A DNA stretch of 64,000 bases from Lanius collurio (Eukaryota > Chordata > Aves > Passeriformes > Laniidae). Below the pieces are notes generated by a model. It was not told the DNA's origin, ran no database searches, and worked only from the letters and a program-made list of their open reading frames with translations. This document shows positions 11,311 to 22,400 of the stretch, in pieces (positions within the stretch are counted from its first letter, which is position 1; every line of letters starts with the position of its first letter). The stretch covers positions 2,007,500-2,071,499 of the forward strand of contig JACBWW010000069.1 of the NCBI GenBank assembly GCA_020086605.1, read 5' to 3'. The translations under genes and the position numbers were made by a program.

Positions 11311-13578
11311 GTTTAATCGGTCCTGCTCCAGCTCATGGTTGCTGCTTCTGCCTGACTCTGAGTCCAAACATCAAGGGGCGGGTCTGAAAATCCAGGTGAT
11401 ACATCGCATGGTAACTGGGAGCTTTTTCTTCAGCCCTGTGTTTCTGAGGCTGTTTGTTTTTACATCTCCAGGTATTAAGAGTGTAGTTTCTAACACCTTC
11501 TTTTTAGTGGAAAACACTGAATAGCTTTTTGCTGGGTAACACAGATCATCCTTAAGAGCTCTGAAAATCGTACCCTATGCATTCAGAATGGTACAGGTAA
11601 AAAAAAAGGCAAGTCTGTTCAAGTCACAAAGAAAAAATAAATTTTTTCTCTTCACACCACCTCTTCTCTCCCTTCTCTGCTTTCCCTTCTCTCATCTGCT
11701 AAATGAGATGTTTCCACAGTTTCATTCAACAGAGGATGGCTGTGGCAGAGCTTGGCAGCTTTGGGAGCAAATGACTTACAACCAAAGGACAGCTTGAAAG
11801 GCAAACACACGATTCACTGAACGTCAGGCAATCCAGAGCCTGTCAGTGACCCTTTCCAACTTGCAGCTAAGGAGCACTGGACAGTTCCTTAAATAAAATG
11901 CATTTTGCTTTAGCATAGGAGCTGACCATGCTGACTTCTGTCATCTCTTACATCTTCTCCTATTTTCTTTTGCATTTGCCATGTGTGTTGTTCTGCTGAT
12001 CCCAGTTCTGAGGGGAAGCATAGCAATACAGCTGCTGTGCATTTCTTTGTTGTTTCCTTTCCTGCCTTGGCACCTGTAGCCACTGTAACTAAGCACTTTA
12101 CAGTAATCTTAAAAGCCTTCCAAAAATACTGTGACTCATTAAAACTGACTCAATAATAAAATCGATGGCAGCCTTCTATTCCTTCTGGAAAACTCATCTG
12201 CCCTGCAGTTCCAGACAAAAATAAACGAGATAGTTTTAGTTCTGGGTTTTTTCTTCCCCCCCAAAGCTTGACTGAAGAAATAAATAAAGTCTCACTTGAT
12301 ATCAGGACCACCAGACTTTGAATTTTTAAGCGTTGTACCTGTGCACATACACTGCTTCTCTGCTTTCTCTCTATCGCCAGCCCTAAATTCAAGATTGTGG
12401 GGTTTAAGAGAAGCACTGAGCCAGTGCTGCTGCAAATATTTAATAAAAGGGAGTGATAGGGAACAGCTTTGTCACAGCAGCATTTACCCAAGATCTGCCA
12501 TCTCTGCAGGTGGAATGTGCACAGCCACATGTGCTATCCATGAGCGTGCTTGCTCCCGGCAAAGACACTCTTGGAAAGCATCAGGACAACGGGATGGTGC
12601 CTTCAGCTCTACTTCTCCTCCACCCTGTGACCTGCAGAAGCCAGTTGCTGGTGCTGTGTCCATGCAGAGTGGTGAGGAAGAGGAATGAGAGCAGTCCTTG
12701 TGCTCTGTGACCCACACACGCTGCCAGGCAGCCCAGGAGGCACAAAGCATCTGCAGAGTGCTTAGAAAGAGCTGGTCTTATGGTGTCTGCTGATGGACTT
12801 AGACGTGGCCAGCTTAGCTCTGCTGGGGCCCAACTGGTCTGCCCACACAGATGCACAGGCTGGAGGTGCTGGGCTCTCCATCTGTGAGAAGTCCTGAGCA
12901 CAGCCTGCATCTGCCTCCCAGCAGGGGAAAGCAGCTCCCACTCCTTCCTCACCTGGTGCCGTGGCCACAACCCAGACCCGCACACCTGTGTGCATCAGCA
13001 ATACAGGATCATGCTGCTGACCTCCTTAGCAAAGATCTTGGAGATCAACTGAGAAAATGTTCTGTCTAAGAGCTGGAGATTATCTGGTTTAGAGTGTCTC
13101 TTTCTCCAGTCCAGAGGGGATGGAGTTATTTTAAATCTTTTTTGTGCAAAGAAGCAACCAGAAGATTATTTTCTTTCTTCAATGTCCTGAAACTCCTCAG
13201 GGCTGCTTATCTCCAATTGTGCTTGTCAAATACGCCCTTCTGCTGTGTGCTCTTCAGGGGAATGCATTTAAGAGCTTAGAAGGCCCAGCCAGGAGAGGGG
13301 ACTGGTGCCCATATGAGTTAACGTGACAAACGCACACACAGTGAAACAACATCTACAATGGTGGGACTGTGCTACTCCTAAAACCAAAGAATACAGCTCA
13401 AAAGACCTTTAGGAAGCCATCCAATCTGTCTCTCAGTTCCAGCACCCAACAAAACCAAAATCTTGCTCTTTCCTTTACCTATTCTTAAAGATATAAATGA
13501 TAGAAGAAACTGTGCTACCATCAGTCTCGTCCACCACTTCCCAATTCTCAGTCTACAGAGTTTTTCCTAAGATTTAGA
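11311..13578. other. Non-coding stretch, nothing recognised
   Basis: More than 2 kb of mixed unique sequence. The GC-richer part (12560-13000) holds overlapping short frames on both strands without family resemblance. No transposon detected by eye. Confidence 0.5.
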
Positions 13579-13651
13579 ATCCTAAGAATCACTGAATGGT
13601 TTAGTTTGCAAGGGACCCTAAAGATCATCTCATTACAACTCCCTGCCATGG
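13579..13651 (-). mobile_element. CR1 LINE fragment, 3' part of an interrupted copy
   Basis: The + strand reads AATCACTGAATGGTTTAG...AAGGGACCCTAAAGATCATCT...CCCTGCCATGG, the reverse complement of the standard CR1 tail. The match stops abruptly after CCCTGCCATGG at 13651 and resumes with the same 11 bases at 13794, so this copy is split by the block at 13652-13793. Confidence 0.88.
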
Positions 13652-13793
13652 AGTCGCTCTCTTGGAGCCCCTTCAGCCACTAAAGGAGGATTTAAAGTCT
13701 CCCCAGAACCTTCTTTTCTGCAGCCCTAACACCCCCATATACTTTGTCACGTATTTTGAGGTTTGCTGGTGACAAATAAAGCCCATGGATCTC
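13652..13793. repeat. 142-bp insertion copied from the locus at 15357-15496
   Basis: This block interrupts a CR1 and is flanked by an 11-bp direct repeat, CCCTGCCATGG (13641-13651 and 13794-13804). From 13656 onward it is about 96% identical to 15357-15496. It begins in CR1 body sequence and then continues into about 55 bases of non-CR1 DNA (around GTATTTTGAGGTTTGCTGG and GACAAATAAA). Two independent CR1 insertions could not share that non-CR1 flank, so one locus was copied to the other. The intact CR1 context at 15063-15441 makes that locus the likely donor. The block lacks a poly-A or CR1 3' end, which argues against ordinary retrotransposition. Confidence 0.8.
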
Positions 13794-13834
13794 CCCTGCC
13801 ATGGGCAGGGACACCTTCCACTAGACAAGGTTGT
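13794..13834 (-). mobile_element. CR1 LINE fragment, 5' part of the interrupted copy
   Basis: Continuation of the CR1 tail begun at 13579. CCCTGCCATGGGCAGGGACA leads into CCTTCCACTAGACAAGGTTG, the next consensus block. The match is lost at about 13834, the 5' truncation of this copy. Confidence 0.85.
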
Positions 13835-14284
13835 TCGTATTTTCCTTTGCATCTTGATCCTGTTGCCTCTGGTTCCATCTCCCTTGGGAAAGCAAAGCAG
13901 ACTGGTCCCTGCTGCAAACTACACAAAAACACCTTGCATGGAACTGAGGTAATGTCAGTCACAGGCAGACCTGAATTCCAGAAGTAAATTATCACTTTAA
14001 TACTGACAGGTCTTTTTCTGGAAAAAAATATAAAAAGAGCTCAGTTCCTCCTCTCTGAGTTGTTTGCAGCTATTCTGTTTGGGCTCTAGCTCCCCACCCA
14101 GCTCCCAAATTATGAGGTGATCTGACCTGTAAGCCAGCAGGCAGGGATAAGTCCCCAGTCCCTGACCTCAGTGCAGCTTCACCCAGCCAAAGAGCTGCAA
14201 AATCCTCTTGCATTGTTGGGAGCAGGAAGCAATGGCTTGATCCAACAGCAACCTCAGGTGCTGCAGCTGCCAATGGTTTTTGTT
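13835..14284. other. Non-coding stretch, nothing recognised
   Basis: Unique-looking sequence between the interrupted CR1 and a conserved-looking segment. No gene or repeat identified. Confidence 0.5.
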
Positions 14285-14480
14285 ACTGCTGCAATTAGCA
14301 ACCACCTACCATCCAAATGAGCCTTTCCAGTAGTAAACTTTGTGACATGAGGACAAATGCGGAAATCACAAGACCTAATTACAGCTAATTGCCAATCCAT
14401 GGGAAACACTCCAGTGAACTGGCACTCTGCAAAAGGAGGAGACAAGCGGCATTGTTTTAAAACACAAATTTACCACACAT
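14285..14480. promoter_or_regulatory. Conserved-looking segment with homeodomain-type cores
   Basis: Contains a cluster of homeodomain-type sites: AATTAGC near 14293, CCTAATTACAGCTAATTGCC at 14374 with two TAATT cores ten bases apart, followed directly by CCAAT at 14392, and ATAATTAGC near 14481. No transposon signature is present. I infer possible enhancer function from motif clustering alone. Confidence 0.3.
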
Positions 14481-15062
14481 ATAATTAGCTAAATACCCAC
14501 ATGCTCTTCTAGCCACTTGTTTTATTCTGAATCAGAGCTCCTCTGAGTGCTGAACTTGGGGAAGGCATCCTCAAAGGGCAACTGCTTTGCTGTTTGAAAG
14601 ATTTTAAAGGGCTGTTAGCAGGTAAAGATCAAATCTAAATATACTTTGTGATTTCCTCAAAGCTTGCTGTGAATCACAGGTTTGTTGCAGGCTCTCCCAG
14701 GCTCCACTGATGTGTTGTCATTAACAGAAGAGCTCAGCAAGAGCTGTCCTGGCAATTTTCAGGGAGCAGCTTGTTTCCAGGTGGTGGAGCATCTCCTCCC
14801 TGTTGGTGGAGCATCCAGGGACACGTGGGCACATTACTCACCTTGACTCTCCACGTGATCTGCAAACTTTGAACGCTTGTTGTTTCACATAACATTTGCC
14901 CAAAGTGGAATTTCCTGCACTGTGCTGACGCTGCTTCCCCATGAGCTGGTCTTAGATCCCATGTGCAGAAGAATTTGATCCCATGGATTGCTCTGGCTGT
15001 GGCTGTCCCACAGCCAGCAGTGCTGATGTTTTGGGGGTGAACCTGGCTGGCCAATTCTCTGG
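14481..15062. other. Non-coding stretch, nothing recognised
   Basis: Unique-looking sequence upstream of a CR1. A 157-codon minus-strand frame (14734-15207) runs into the CR1 and is therefore not a gene candidate. Confidence 0.5.
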
Positions 15063-15441
15063 TCATACAGAGAATCACAGACCGGTTTGGGTTGGAAGGG
15101 ACATTAAAGTTCATCCAGTCCCATTCCCTGCTATGGATACCTTCCTCTAGACCAGGTTGCTCCAAACCCCATCCAGTCTTGGACATTTCCAGGGATGGGG
15201 CAGCCACAGCTTCTCTTTGGGAACCTGTGCCAGGGCCTCATGCCCCTCACAGGGAAGGAATTCTTCCTAATCTGTAATGTAGCCCTGCCCTCTGGCAGTG
15301 TGGAGCCATTCCCTCTTGTCCTGTCACTGCAGACCATTGTCCCAACTCCCTCTCCAGCTCTCTTGGAGCCCCTTCAGCCACTAAAATAGGATTTAAAGTC
15401 TCCCCAGAACCTTCTTTTCTGCAGCCCTAACACCCCCATAC
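15063..15441 (-). mobile_element. CR1 LINE fragment, about 380 bp
   Basis: A good-quality CR1 tail in reverse orientation: TCACAGACCGGTTTGGGTTG, GGAAGGGACATTAAAG, ACCAGGTTGCTCCAAACCCC, CAGGGATGGGGCAGCCACA, then the further internal blocks (CCTGTGCCAGGGCCTCA, TCTGGCAGTGTGGAGCC, CTCTTGGAGCCCCTTCAGCC). It is 5'-truncated around 15441, where unique DNA begins. The last 85 bases plus the unique flank also occur at 13656-13796. Confidence 0.95.
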
Positions 15442-15496
15442 ACTTGTCACGTATTTTGAGGTTTGCTGGTGACAAATAAAGACCATGGATCTCCCC
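15442..15496. repeat. Non-CR1 flank shared with 13741-13796
   Basis: About 55 bases outside the CR1 (from CACTTGTCACG to CATGGATCTCCCC) that are repeated with very few differences in the block at 13652-13793. Their presence at both loci is what shows that a DNA segment, not only a CR1, was duplicated. Confidence 0.8.
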
Positions 15497-16400
15497 AGAG
15501 AGCTGTGTGTGAGTTGCCTCCCCATCTTTCATCCTCATGCCCCTCTGTTTTTAATTCACAGCAAAGCTGTGGTGGCACTTCCCTGCATGAGCTACCAGTG
15601 AGTGCAGGTGAGAGGGCTGAAACTGGGGCTGAATGCCCTGGTTTTTAAATCTTAGCATCCCTGTCTCTGAATGGCACAGTTACATCTGGCTGGTTTTGCT
15701 CATTTTCAGTTTAATGTAAATACCAGCCCTGGAACTCATTTGGGAAGCTTGCATATGCTAATGTTTTGTAGCTGAATTATTATTATTTTTTTACATTAAA
15801 CAATAAAATTGATATTTTCAAACTTTGCAAGCCAAACACTGAAATTGAATTAAGTATTGTTTAAAATAACAATAATATAAATTTGTTTTAAATGAATTTA
15901 GTGTCATTTCATTGTTTGAAATGTAATGTGGGAAAATATTACTGCTGGGGCAAGAGTAAATATCTAAGTCTGTTAATTTTATTGAAGTAGTGGATAGATC
16001 CACATGAACTATTTCTCTGTGTGTTTGGTTAATATTTTATTGAAAATTGGTGTTAGCTCTAACTAATGAAAATCCAAACTCACTTCACATATGAAGGTGT
16101 AAAATGCATTCAACAACTTAATAACCCATTAATGCCAGTGTAATTTTTTTATGCTAAAATAAAAAATAAGGTGTTTTGAGGAGGTGTATAAAGCATGGAA
16201 GTCGGCCAAAACAAGCCAGCCCTTATTCTGAATTAACAGGGATGGGTGTGCAAGCAAGATCCTTCATTATACAGCAGCCAGTTTGAAAGGACACTGCGAG
16301 AAAGCCCTGAAAATAATTACAAGAATGTGTACTTCTTAAATAAATGCTTTCCATGCGTCAACACTGGAGCATTTTGCAAAGGGCAGCAGAGTTCACTCCG
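15497..16400. other. AT-rich non-coding stretch
   Basis: Very AT-rich from 15770 to 16170, with TATTATTATT, long A/T runs and many ATTTA/TTTAAA words. No gene or transposon recognised. Confidence 0.55.
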
Positions 16401-16530
16401 TTTTCCAGGTGGTGAAACTGAAGCCTGGAGTGGGGATGTTATTTGCCTGGGCTCACCCTGCCAGTGGCCAGGGCTAGAGCCAGGAACAAATCCCTGTCTC
16501 TTGACAGCTAATCCAGTGCCTAAGCCAAGA
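16401..16530 (-). mobile_element. MIR-like ancient SINE
   Basis: On the + strand the order of blocks is that of a reverse-complement MIR/CORE-SINE: GGTGGTGAAACTGAAGCC (usual GAGGAAACTGAGGC), TTGCCTGGGCTCACCC (TTGCCCAAGGTCAC), CAGTGGCCAGGGCTAGAGCC (AGTGGCAGAGCCAGG), ACAAATCCCTGTCTCTTGAC and TCCAGTGCCTAAGCCA (the A/B-box side). The element is diverged but every landmark is in place. Such copies predate the bird-mammal split or are close to it. Confidence 0.7.
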
Positions 16531-16569
16531 TGGTCTCCTGCTTCAGGAAAATGCTTCCTTTGTAGGTAG

Positions 16570-16695
16570 CACTTGAGCACATGTTAAAGTCAAGGGGACT
16601 TAAACGTCTGCTCGAAGTTAAGCCTATACTTAAGTACTTTCCAAACAGAGGGTAAACTTAAAGCCATGTTAAAGCGCTTTCCAGAATCCAGGCAA
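16570..16695. repeat. Ancient amniote repeat with internal palindromes
   Basis: Matches a repeat I associate with turtle, crocodile and bird genomes built from TTAAGTC/GACTTAA words: ATGTTAAAGTC, GGGGACTTAAACG, GAAGTTAAGCC, ATACTTAAGTACTTTCC and TTAAAGCGCTTTCC. TTAAGT and ACTTAA occur in both orientations, so it can fold on itself. It lies 40 bases from the MIR-like SINE. I cannot name the Repbase family with confidence. Confidence 0.55.
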
Positions 16696-17462
16696 AATCT
16701 GTCCAAAGCACTTGATTCTTCTAACTGCCACAATTAATGGTGTGGAGAAGTCGAATTTTGGAGATTCCAATCTCTTTCCGTCCTTTGCTTTGTTGTTATT
16801 TCCCCAGGTTTTTCATAAAGAAGGGAAGGTAAGGAATCTGTTTTAGATTTTTTTGCAGTTCTCCTAAATCTAGTTCTGCATGTCCTTCTTATCTAGATGG
16901 AATTTCAGTGCTGATTATCAGTGTTTTATTGTGGGTCCTGCTACACTTGAGACTCACATGCAATTATCAGCTCTCACATAGATGTAAAATGAATGAATGT
17001 GTTTGTTAGGAGAGAACTAAGTGGTCTTAACAATACAGGGAGAAAATATCAGGAAGTCTTAAACTGAACCATGTTGGGTTTGTCGACTTTAGCAAAAACC
17101 ATATCCTTGCTGCTGTGTGGCACTCATGAAGTTATGAAATTGCTGTCATGGCAGATCAGAGCACGTATCTTGTGTGACAGAAGGGGAGGGGGGATATCAA
17201 AGTGCTCTCCTTCCTTCCAGCAAATTAAAAGTGCAGGTTTTACACAGGGCTCCACTTGAGAGTCCATCAAAAGGCAACTCATTTCTGTGGAGCACCGATA
17301 ACCCCTTGGTCGTACCAGCGCGGATTTGAGGAGAGACGTGTGTGGCCTCAACCATACAGGGAACTGGATCTGTGGGATGATCCTAGTGCAGAAGGGTTGG
17401 TACCTGTTAAGAAAGGCAAAGAAAAAGTCCCCAGATTGTCTAAAGCAGGTGAAATTAGGGTG
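16696..17462. other. Non-coding stretch, nothing recognised
   Basis: Unique-looking sequence between ancient repeats and a CR1. No supported gene. Confidence 0.5.
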
Positions 17463-17618
17463 TCATAGAATCACAGAATGTCTTGGGGCAGAGGGGACCT
17501 TCAAGATTGTCTGGTTATAACACCCCTGTTATGGGCAAAACACCTTCTACTAGACCAGGTTACTCAGAGCCACATCCACCCTGGTTTTGGACACTTCCAG
17601 TGTTCAACACCTCTAGGG
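17463..17618 (-). mobile_element. CR1 LINE 3'-end fragment
   Basis: The reverse-complement CR1 tail begins TCATAGAATCACAGAATG and continues through GGGGACCTTCAAGATTGTC, ATGGGCAAAACACCTTC, TACTAGACCAGGTTACTC and TTTTGGACACTTCCAG. It is truncated at its 5' end near 17618. Confidence 0.92.
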
Positions 17619-19049
17619 TATAGGACAACTCAAGGGTTTGGACATATAAAATGCAGGGGATTTCTTCAAAAGAAGGTGCAGGAGTTATCTAGAATTGGCA
17701 TTGTTGACCAGTGAGAAAAACAGAAAATCTGTCAGGAAGGGATTTAGACCTGAGCTTTGAAAAAAAATAGGTTTGAAATGGGAATATGGAGTGAAGTGTA
17801 TGGTGCTAGGAATAGGAGAAGGGGTAGATCAGGGAAAGAAGCCTTGTCTTGAAGGTTAGGAGATGAAGGTCTGAAGTTTGGGAATGGAAACGAAAGGATC
17901 TTGCACAATAAGGAAAAGAAACAGTAAAAGAAACAATAAAAGCAACACTAGTCCTCTAATGAAAAGAAAAGGAGTGGATGGATCTCCCATGGAGCACGGG
18001 TTAGGGATTAGTGTGTGTCATCCAGGTGTTGAAGAGCCACTACCTGGGCTTTCCCCAGGGATGAAGATGGATAATGGGAATGAGTGGCTGGAACTGGAGA
18101 GGGCCATGTGCAGCATGCAGGACTCCAAGTACTTCATGTGTTCAAGTCCATGAGGATCACATCAGCCCCAGGAGAGAGAAGGAACTGTCACATGAAATCA
18201 CCATTCCTGTGGCAAAGACTCTCAATAAACTGTTCAAAGCCTGAGTACTCTGCCCTGAGCATTTGACTGGGAAGTAGCTAACACGGCACCTGTAATAAAG
18301 GATGGAGCAGCTGTTGAAAATTGATTAGGGAAACTCCTGGCTGTACCTCAAGACTATGCAATGCTTTAGAGAAGCTTTTAAAATAACTGAACATGTGAAG
18401 GCACATGACAATGGGATAAATGCAAGTTGGGTTTGTGAGAGACAGAGTGCTGGGCTCCTTGGAGAGCTTTCACTGAGAATTTAAGAACAGTATCATACCC
18501 CAGTCTAGCTGGGCTCTTCTGAAGAATTGAATATATTGTGCTGTGCAGGGAATATGAGATGATGATTGGGAAGGTGAGGATTAAAAGCACTGTTCTGTCA
18601 TGGGTCGAAGTGTGTTCAAAGGGGCAAGGGTGGAAGGTGACTTGGGAAGAAGAAATGAGGGGGTGGAAAGTGGCTGTGGAGTTGGTGGAGCTAACGAAAC
18701 ACACGGCTGATAGAAAATTTGGAAGTGCTGTTGATTCAGATCAACACACGTAATTTGGGTATTGTCAAATACAAAGGCAATGCACATTGGGACCAATAAT
18801 GGAAACTCTGCCTTAACCCGTGGGCTCTTCAGATTGAAAGACAGACATAGAGGAGGACTGTGTTAAATGCTTAGGGAATGGAGATGGGCCACTGTGCAAC
18901 CTGGCTGTGAGCAGAGCAAGCCCAGCCCTTGAATATTTCCATTTTATTGCAGGGCTGTGGCAGAGTTAATGCTACTGCAGGAGGCACGGAGGAAAACACA
19001 AGCAGGACAGTTGTGGTTGCCCATGCTTAAGATTCAGACTGGCAGGGTT
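17619..19049. other. Purine-rich non-coding stretch
   Basis: About 1.4 kb, noticeably purine-rich on the + strand around 17720-18000 and 18540-18700 (many GGAA, GGTGA and AAAG words). This gives frames with K/E/G/R-rich conceptual translations. No gene or transposon recognised. Confidence 0.45.
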
Positions 19050-19400
19050 ACTGGGGTGACTGGGGAAATGGAGAACCTATTTTATGAAAGAAGGCTGAAA
19101 GAGCAGGGCTTGTTCAGCCTAATAACATGAAGGCTGGGAAGAGATAGGCCTGCTCTCCAGAAATGCACCGAGGGGGGGGGTAAACACTAGGGAGGGATAA
19201 GAGCTATATAAGCTGAAATGCTGGCACAAGAACAAATAGGCAGGAACTGGCTCTGAATAAATCAAGGCTGGAAGTTGGATGGAAGCTTTTAACTGACAGA
19301 GGGAAGGGGATCCGCAACAGACCCCGCCAGTGTTAGTGGCACAAGAATAATTTGGAAGTTTTAAGATGGTGTTTGATAAACTCATGGAACCTGTGCATTT
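19050..19400 (+). mobile_element. Ancient CR1 LINE fragment (turtle/crocodile type)
   Basis: A long, ordered match to the old CR1 type abundant in turtles: AATGGAGAACCTATTTTATG, GCTTGTTCAGCCTAATAAC, AAACACTAGGGAGGGATAAG, AGCTATATAAGCTGAAATGC, TGGCACAAGAACAAATAGGC, TGAATAAATCAAGGCTGGA and GTGTTTGATAAACTCATGGA. The divergence and several indels show great age. It is 5'- and 3'-truncated and has no coding potential. Confidence 0.85.
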
Positions 19401-22400
19401 TAGCTCCCTGATGCAAAAAACCAGACTGTCCAGACTTAGAACAGCCTTCCAAATTCTACAGAAAATTTAACGCCTTAAGATGCACATAACAGATAATGGA
19501 TGTCAGAGTAATTATTTCAGGCTCTGTGCAGCCTCTGGCAAGCTCTAATTACCTGAAAGCAGCAGCACAGTAGGAAGGTGGATCAGGGCAGGAATCAGCT
19601 CCTGCTCACTGCTACAAGGAATGTAAACTACACTTAGTCACTGAGAGCAGCGTGCTTGGGCTGTGCTGGAGCACAGAAATTTTTATGTTCACTTGTAAAG
19701 GCTTCCTGCATCATCCATGGTGCCTCTCCTCAGAACTGTGACTCCTCCTGTGACTTCAGCAGGAGCAGAATCCCACCAGCCAGTAAAGCACCCGGTAACT
19801 CCATTCTGCAGCACTTTCCTGTCTCAGGTGAGTCCAGTGCATAATTGAGGCAGGTTAAGGATGGGTTTTACCATGAAAGGCTGAAGCCAAACTGTGACAT
19901 ATTTAACTCCAGGCTACCCTGTGCACTGTGAATATTCCCAAGTACCCTGTAGGTGTTTTTACCCTCCTCAGAGGGTGTTTCTCAAAGAAATCCCTTCTGA
20001 GACAGCAGGAGTTCTGCAATCTGCTGTATTCTAAAATGATCAATTAAAACACCAAGTTTGCATAAGGTAAAGATAATCTGATGCAAACCACCTGAAGGTC
20101 ACAGAGCCTGAATGTAAGGTCACCAAGGGATCTCCAGGTTCATGTCATCAGGTGGAAGAATAATGAGGGATGTGTTTTGACAATGTTTATGTTTAATTTA
20201 ACAATTAACACTGGCCTCACCTATTGATCTTTAAGCAAACATTCGTTATGGTGCATGATGACATTGTAGTTAGCAACTTTGGATTGTCTTAGGGGTGGCT
20301 TCAGCTGAGCTGCATTAAGACATGCTAATTGCAAGTCATGAGGAAGGAAAACTGAAACAAAAGAAACCACACAGTTTTGTTGAATGTCCCTGCTCTGGGC
20401 AGAGATGCCATAACCAGAGGCCTTAGACAGGAGATGGCTCTTTCATTTTCCCCACTTGGGTCATATATGGTTAAGTTTTATCTCACTGCCAGCTCTGAGT
20501 GAGACTGATCATTTTTTAATTTACCAAACATAATTTAACCCAGTTTCTCATTGATGTAAATATTAGCAGCCTTCAGCTTTCATTATTCTAGGGTGGGAGA
20601 GTGAAAGTTTGCTGGCAGAGAGCCATGAGTACCCTGAATGGGCAAGCTCTGGAAGAAGCTGAAAATACAGGGTCAGGAAAGCCTAGGGATGGAGCAACAC
20701 AATAAAAGGGCCATGTTCTTTTATTGTCAGTACTATCCTTAGTCCTGGAGAGCTCAGAGGAGGAATCTGAAGCCACTTGCTGCTCCCATCTCCGAATGTG
20801 CATGTCCACCTCCACCCCTGTGCCCACTCCAGTTTCTGTAGCTCTGCAGTGAACTGTACCTCAGTCCTGAAAATAATTAAAATTTGAGAATATCGACCAG
20901 CATGAAGGATGAAGATGAAGAATGCATCCCTGCCCTTTATTGGCAGATGTGCCAGTGTTGGACATTGGTTCTGAAACTACACCTGGGAGGCTGTCACACC
21001 ACCAAAACAAGAGGAACTCCCTGGGGAAATTTTAGGTAAAGCAGTTAGGAGGCTTGGAGAGGGCAGGAAGAATTGAATAGGAGAATTAACAGTAGAATTG
21101 AGGTGACACATCTAGTCCCACTCAAAGTCAGTGGTGCAGGCAAGAGACAACTAGAGCTCAGTATTTATCAGGCTCAGCTCAGTGACTATCCTAAAATTTT
21201 TAACCATTTTAAAAAGTGATGCACATTGGTTGTATCTACTTTGGACCCGTGATATCATGTGATGATTGAGTTAACATCTCTTAGCAGAGGTCCCCTCATC
21301 AGCTGAACCCTGGTGCTGTGAGAGAAATGAAGCTCCAAAGGGTGCATGGAGGGCTGGGAGGTAAGCTGGTGCTTGGAGACCAGGCCAACACATGGTAAAT
21401 CAAGGAAAGGAGTTGGTACTTTGGACAGGCTGGAGGAAAAGGAGAGGAGCTTGAAAGACAAGGAACACAGAAAGGTTACAGCAGAATAGAAATAGATATT
21501 TTAGCAAGGGAGCAAGTGAGAAAAGGGTTGGCTTGAAAGCCTCCTCTGGAAGCTTCCTAATCTATTTCTATAGCCTTCCTCTGACCCTTTTTTCCCCGTG
21601 TCCTCAATTATTTGGGGTAAGCAATGTCCCTATCTTCGTTAGCTCATCTATATGTGCATGCAACCTAATGACATCGGTGAGCTACTTAATCCTAGTCTGT
21701 CAGTGTCATCCTGGATTAATTTACTCCCTCTTCAGCACTGACTGTCACTTGGATGAGTGTCTCCTGCACCTTTTCTTTCCTTCTGCTCTGTTATTCCCCT
21801 GATGCCTTTGGCCAGGGACCCTGTTGGCTGAAGTGCCCCCCGTGACATTCCAGCAGATCCCCTGTGCTCGGCACTAAACGCTGCAGACATGCCCTCTTTG
21901 TCTGCTACCTCCATCTTAATTCCTTATCTGCTTAGGGGTTAGTGTCTCCCCCCCTCCCCATTACTGACCTTGTGGATTAATGTATAGTATGGGACTGTAA
22001 GCTTTCTTGAAGGCTGGGTGAATTGTGTCCTCAGCTCCCCATCTGTCGACATCGTCCCTTATTGCCTTCTGCACAGTGACACGGACGCAGCTGAGACTTC
22101 ATAGGAAGCAGATGAAAGAGCTGGGTTGTTGTTTTTGTTGGTTTTTTTTCCTTTTTCTTCTCTTTTTTTTTTTTTTTTTCCACAGGGAATTTCCAGTTTG
22201 GCAACTGGTTGCTAGTAGCGGCTTCCTTGTGGGTGTCTTGTTTAATCAAGGGATTGCCTAGTCTGAATATTAATCAGCTCTATTTAAAGAAGTTGAAGAC
22301 ACAAGATGTGTAATTGCTGTGATAATAAGGTGTATCCAGAGGTGTCTGGTTTGTGTGGCTGGAAGGTAAAGGCTGAATATCTTGGAACAGAAAGAGAACA

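Noticed and set aside
10949..11524. 191-codon open frame on +
   Set aside because: Lies in the CpG-rich segment where stops are rare. No family resemblance, and an equally long frame exists on the other strand.
22142..22200. Long T-rich tract followed by CAG and GGGAATTTCC, looking like a splice acceptor or a NF-kB site
   Set aside because: No following exon with a donor. A T-run plus CAG is a common chance pattern, and a single kB-like site in 64 kb is near expectation.
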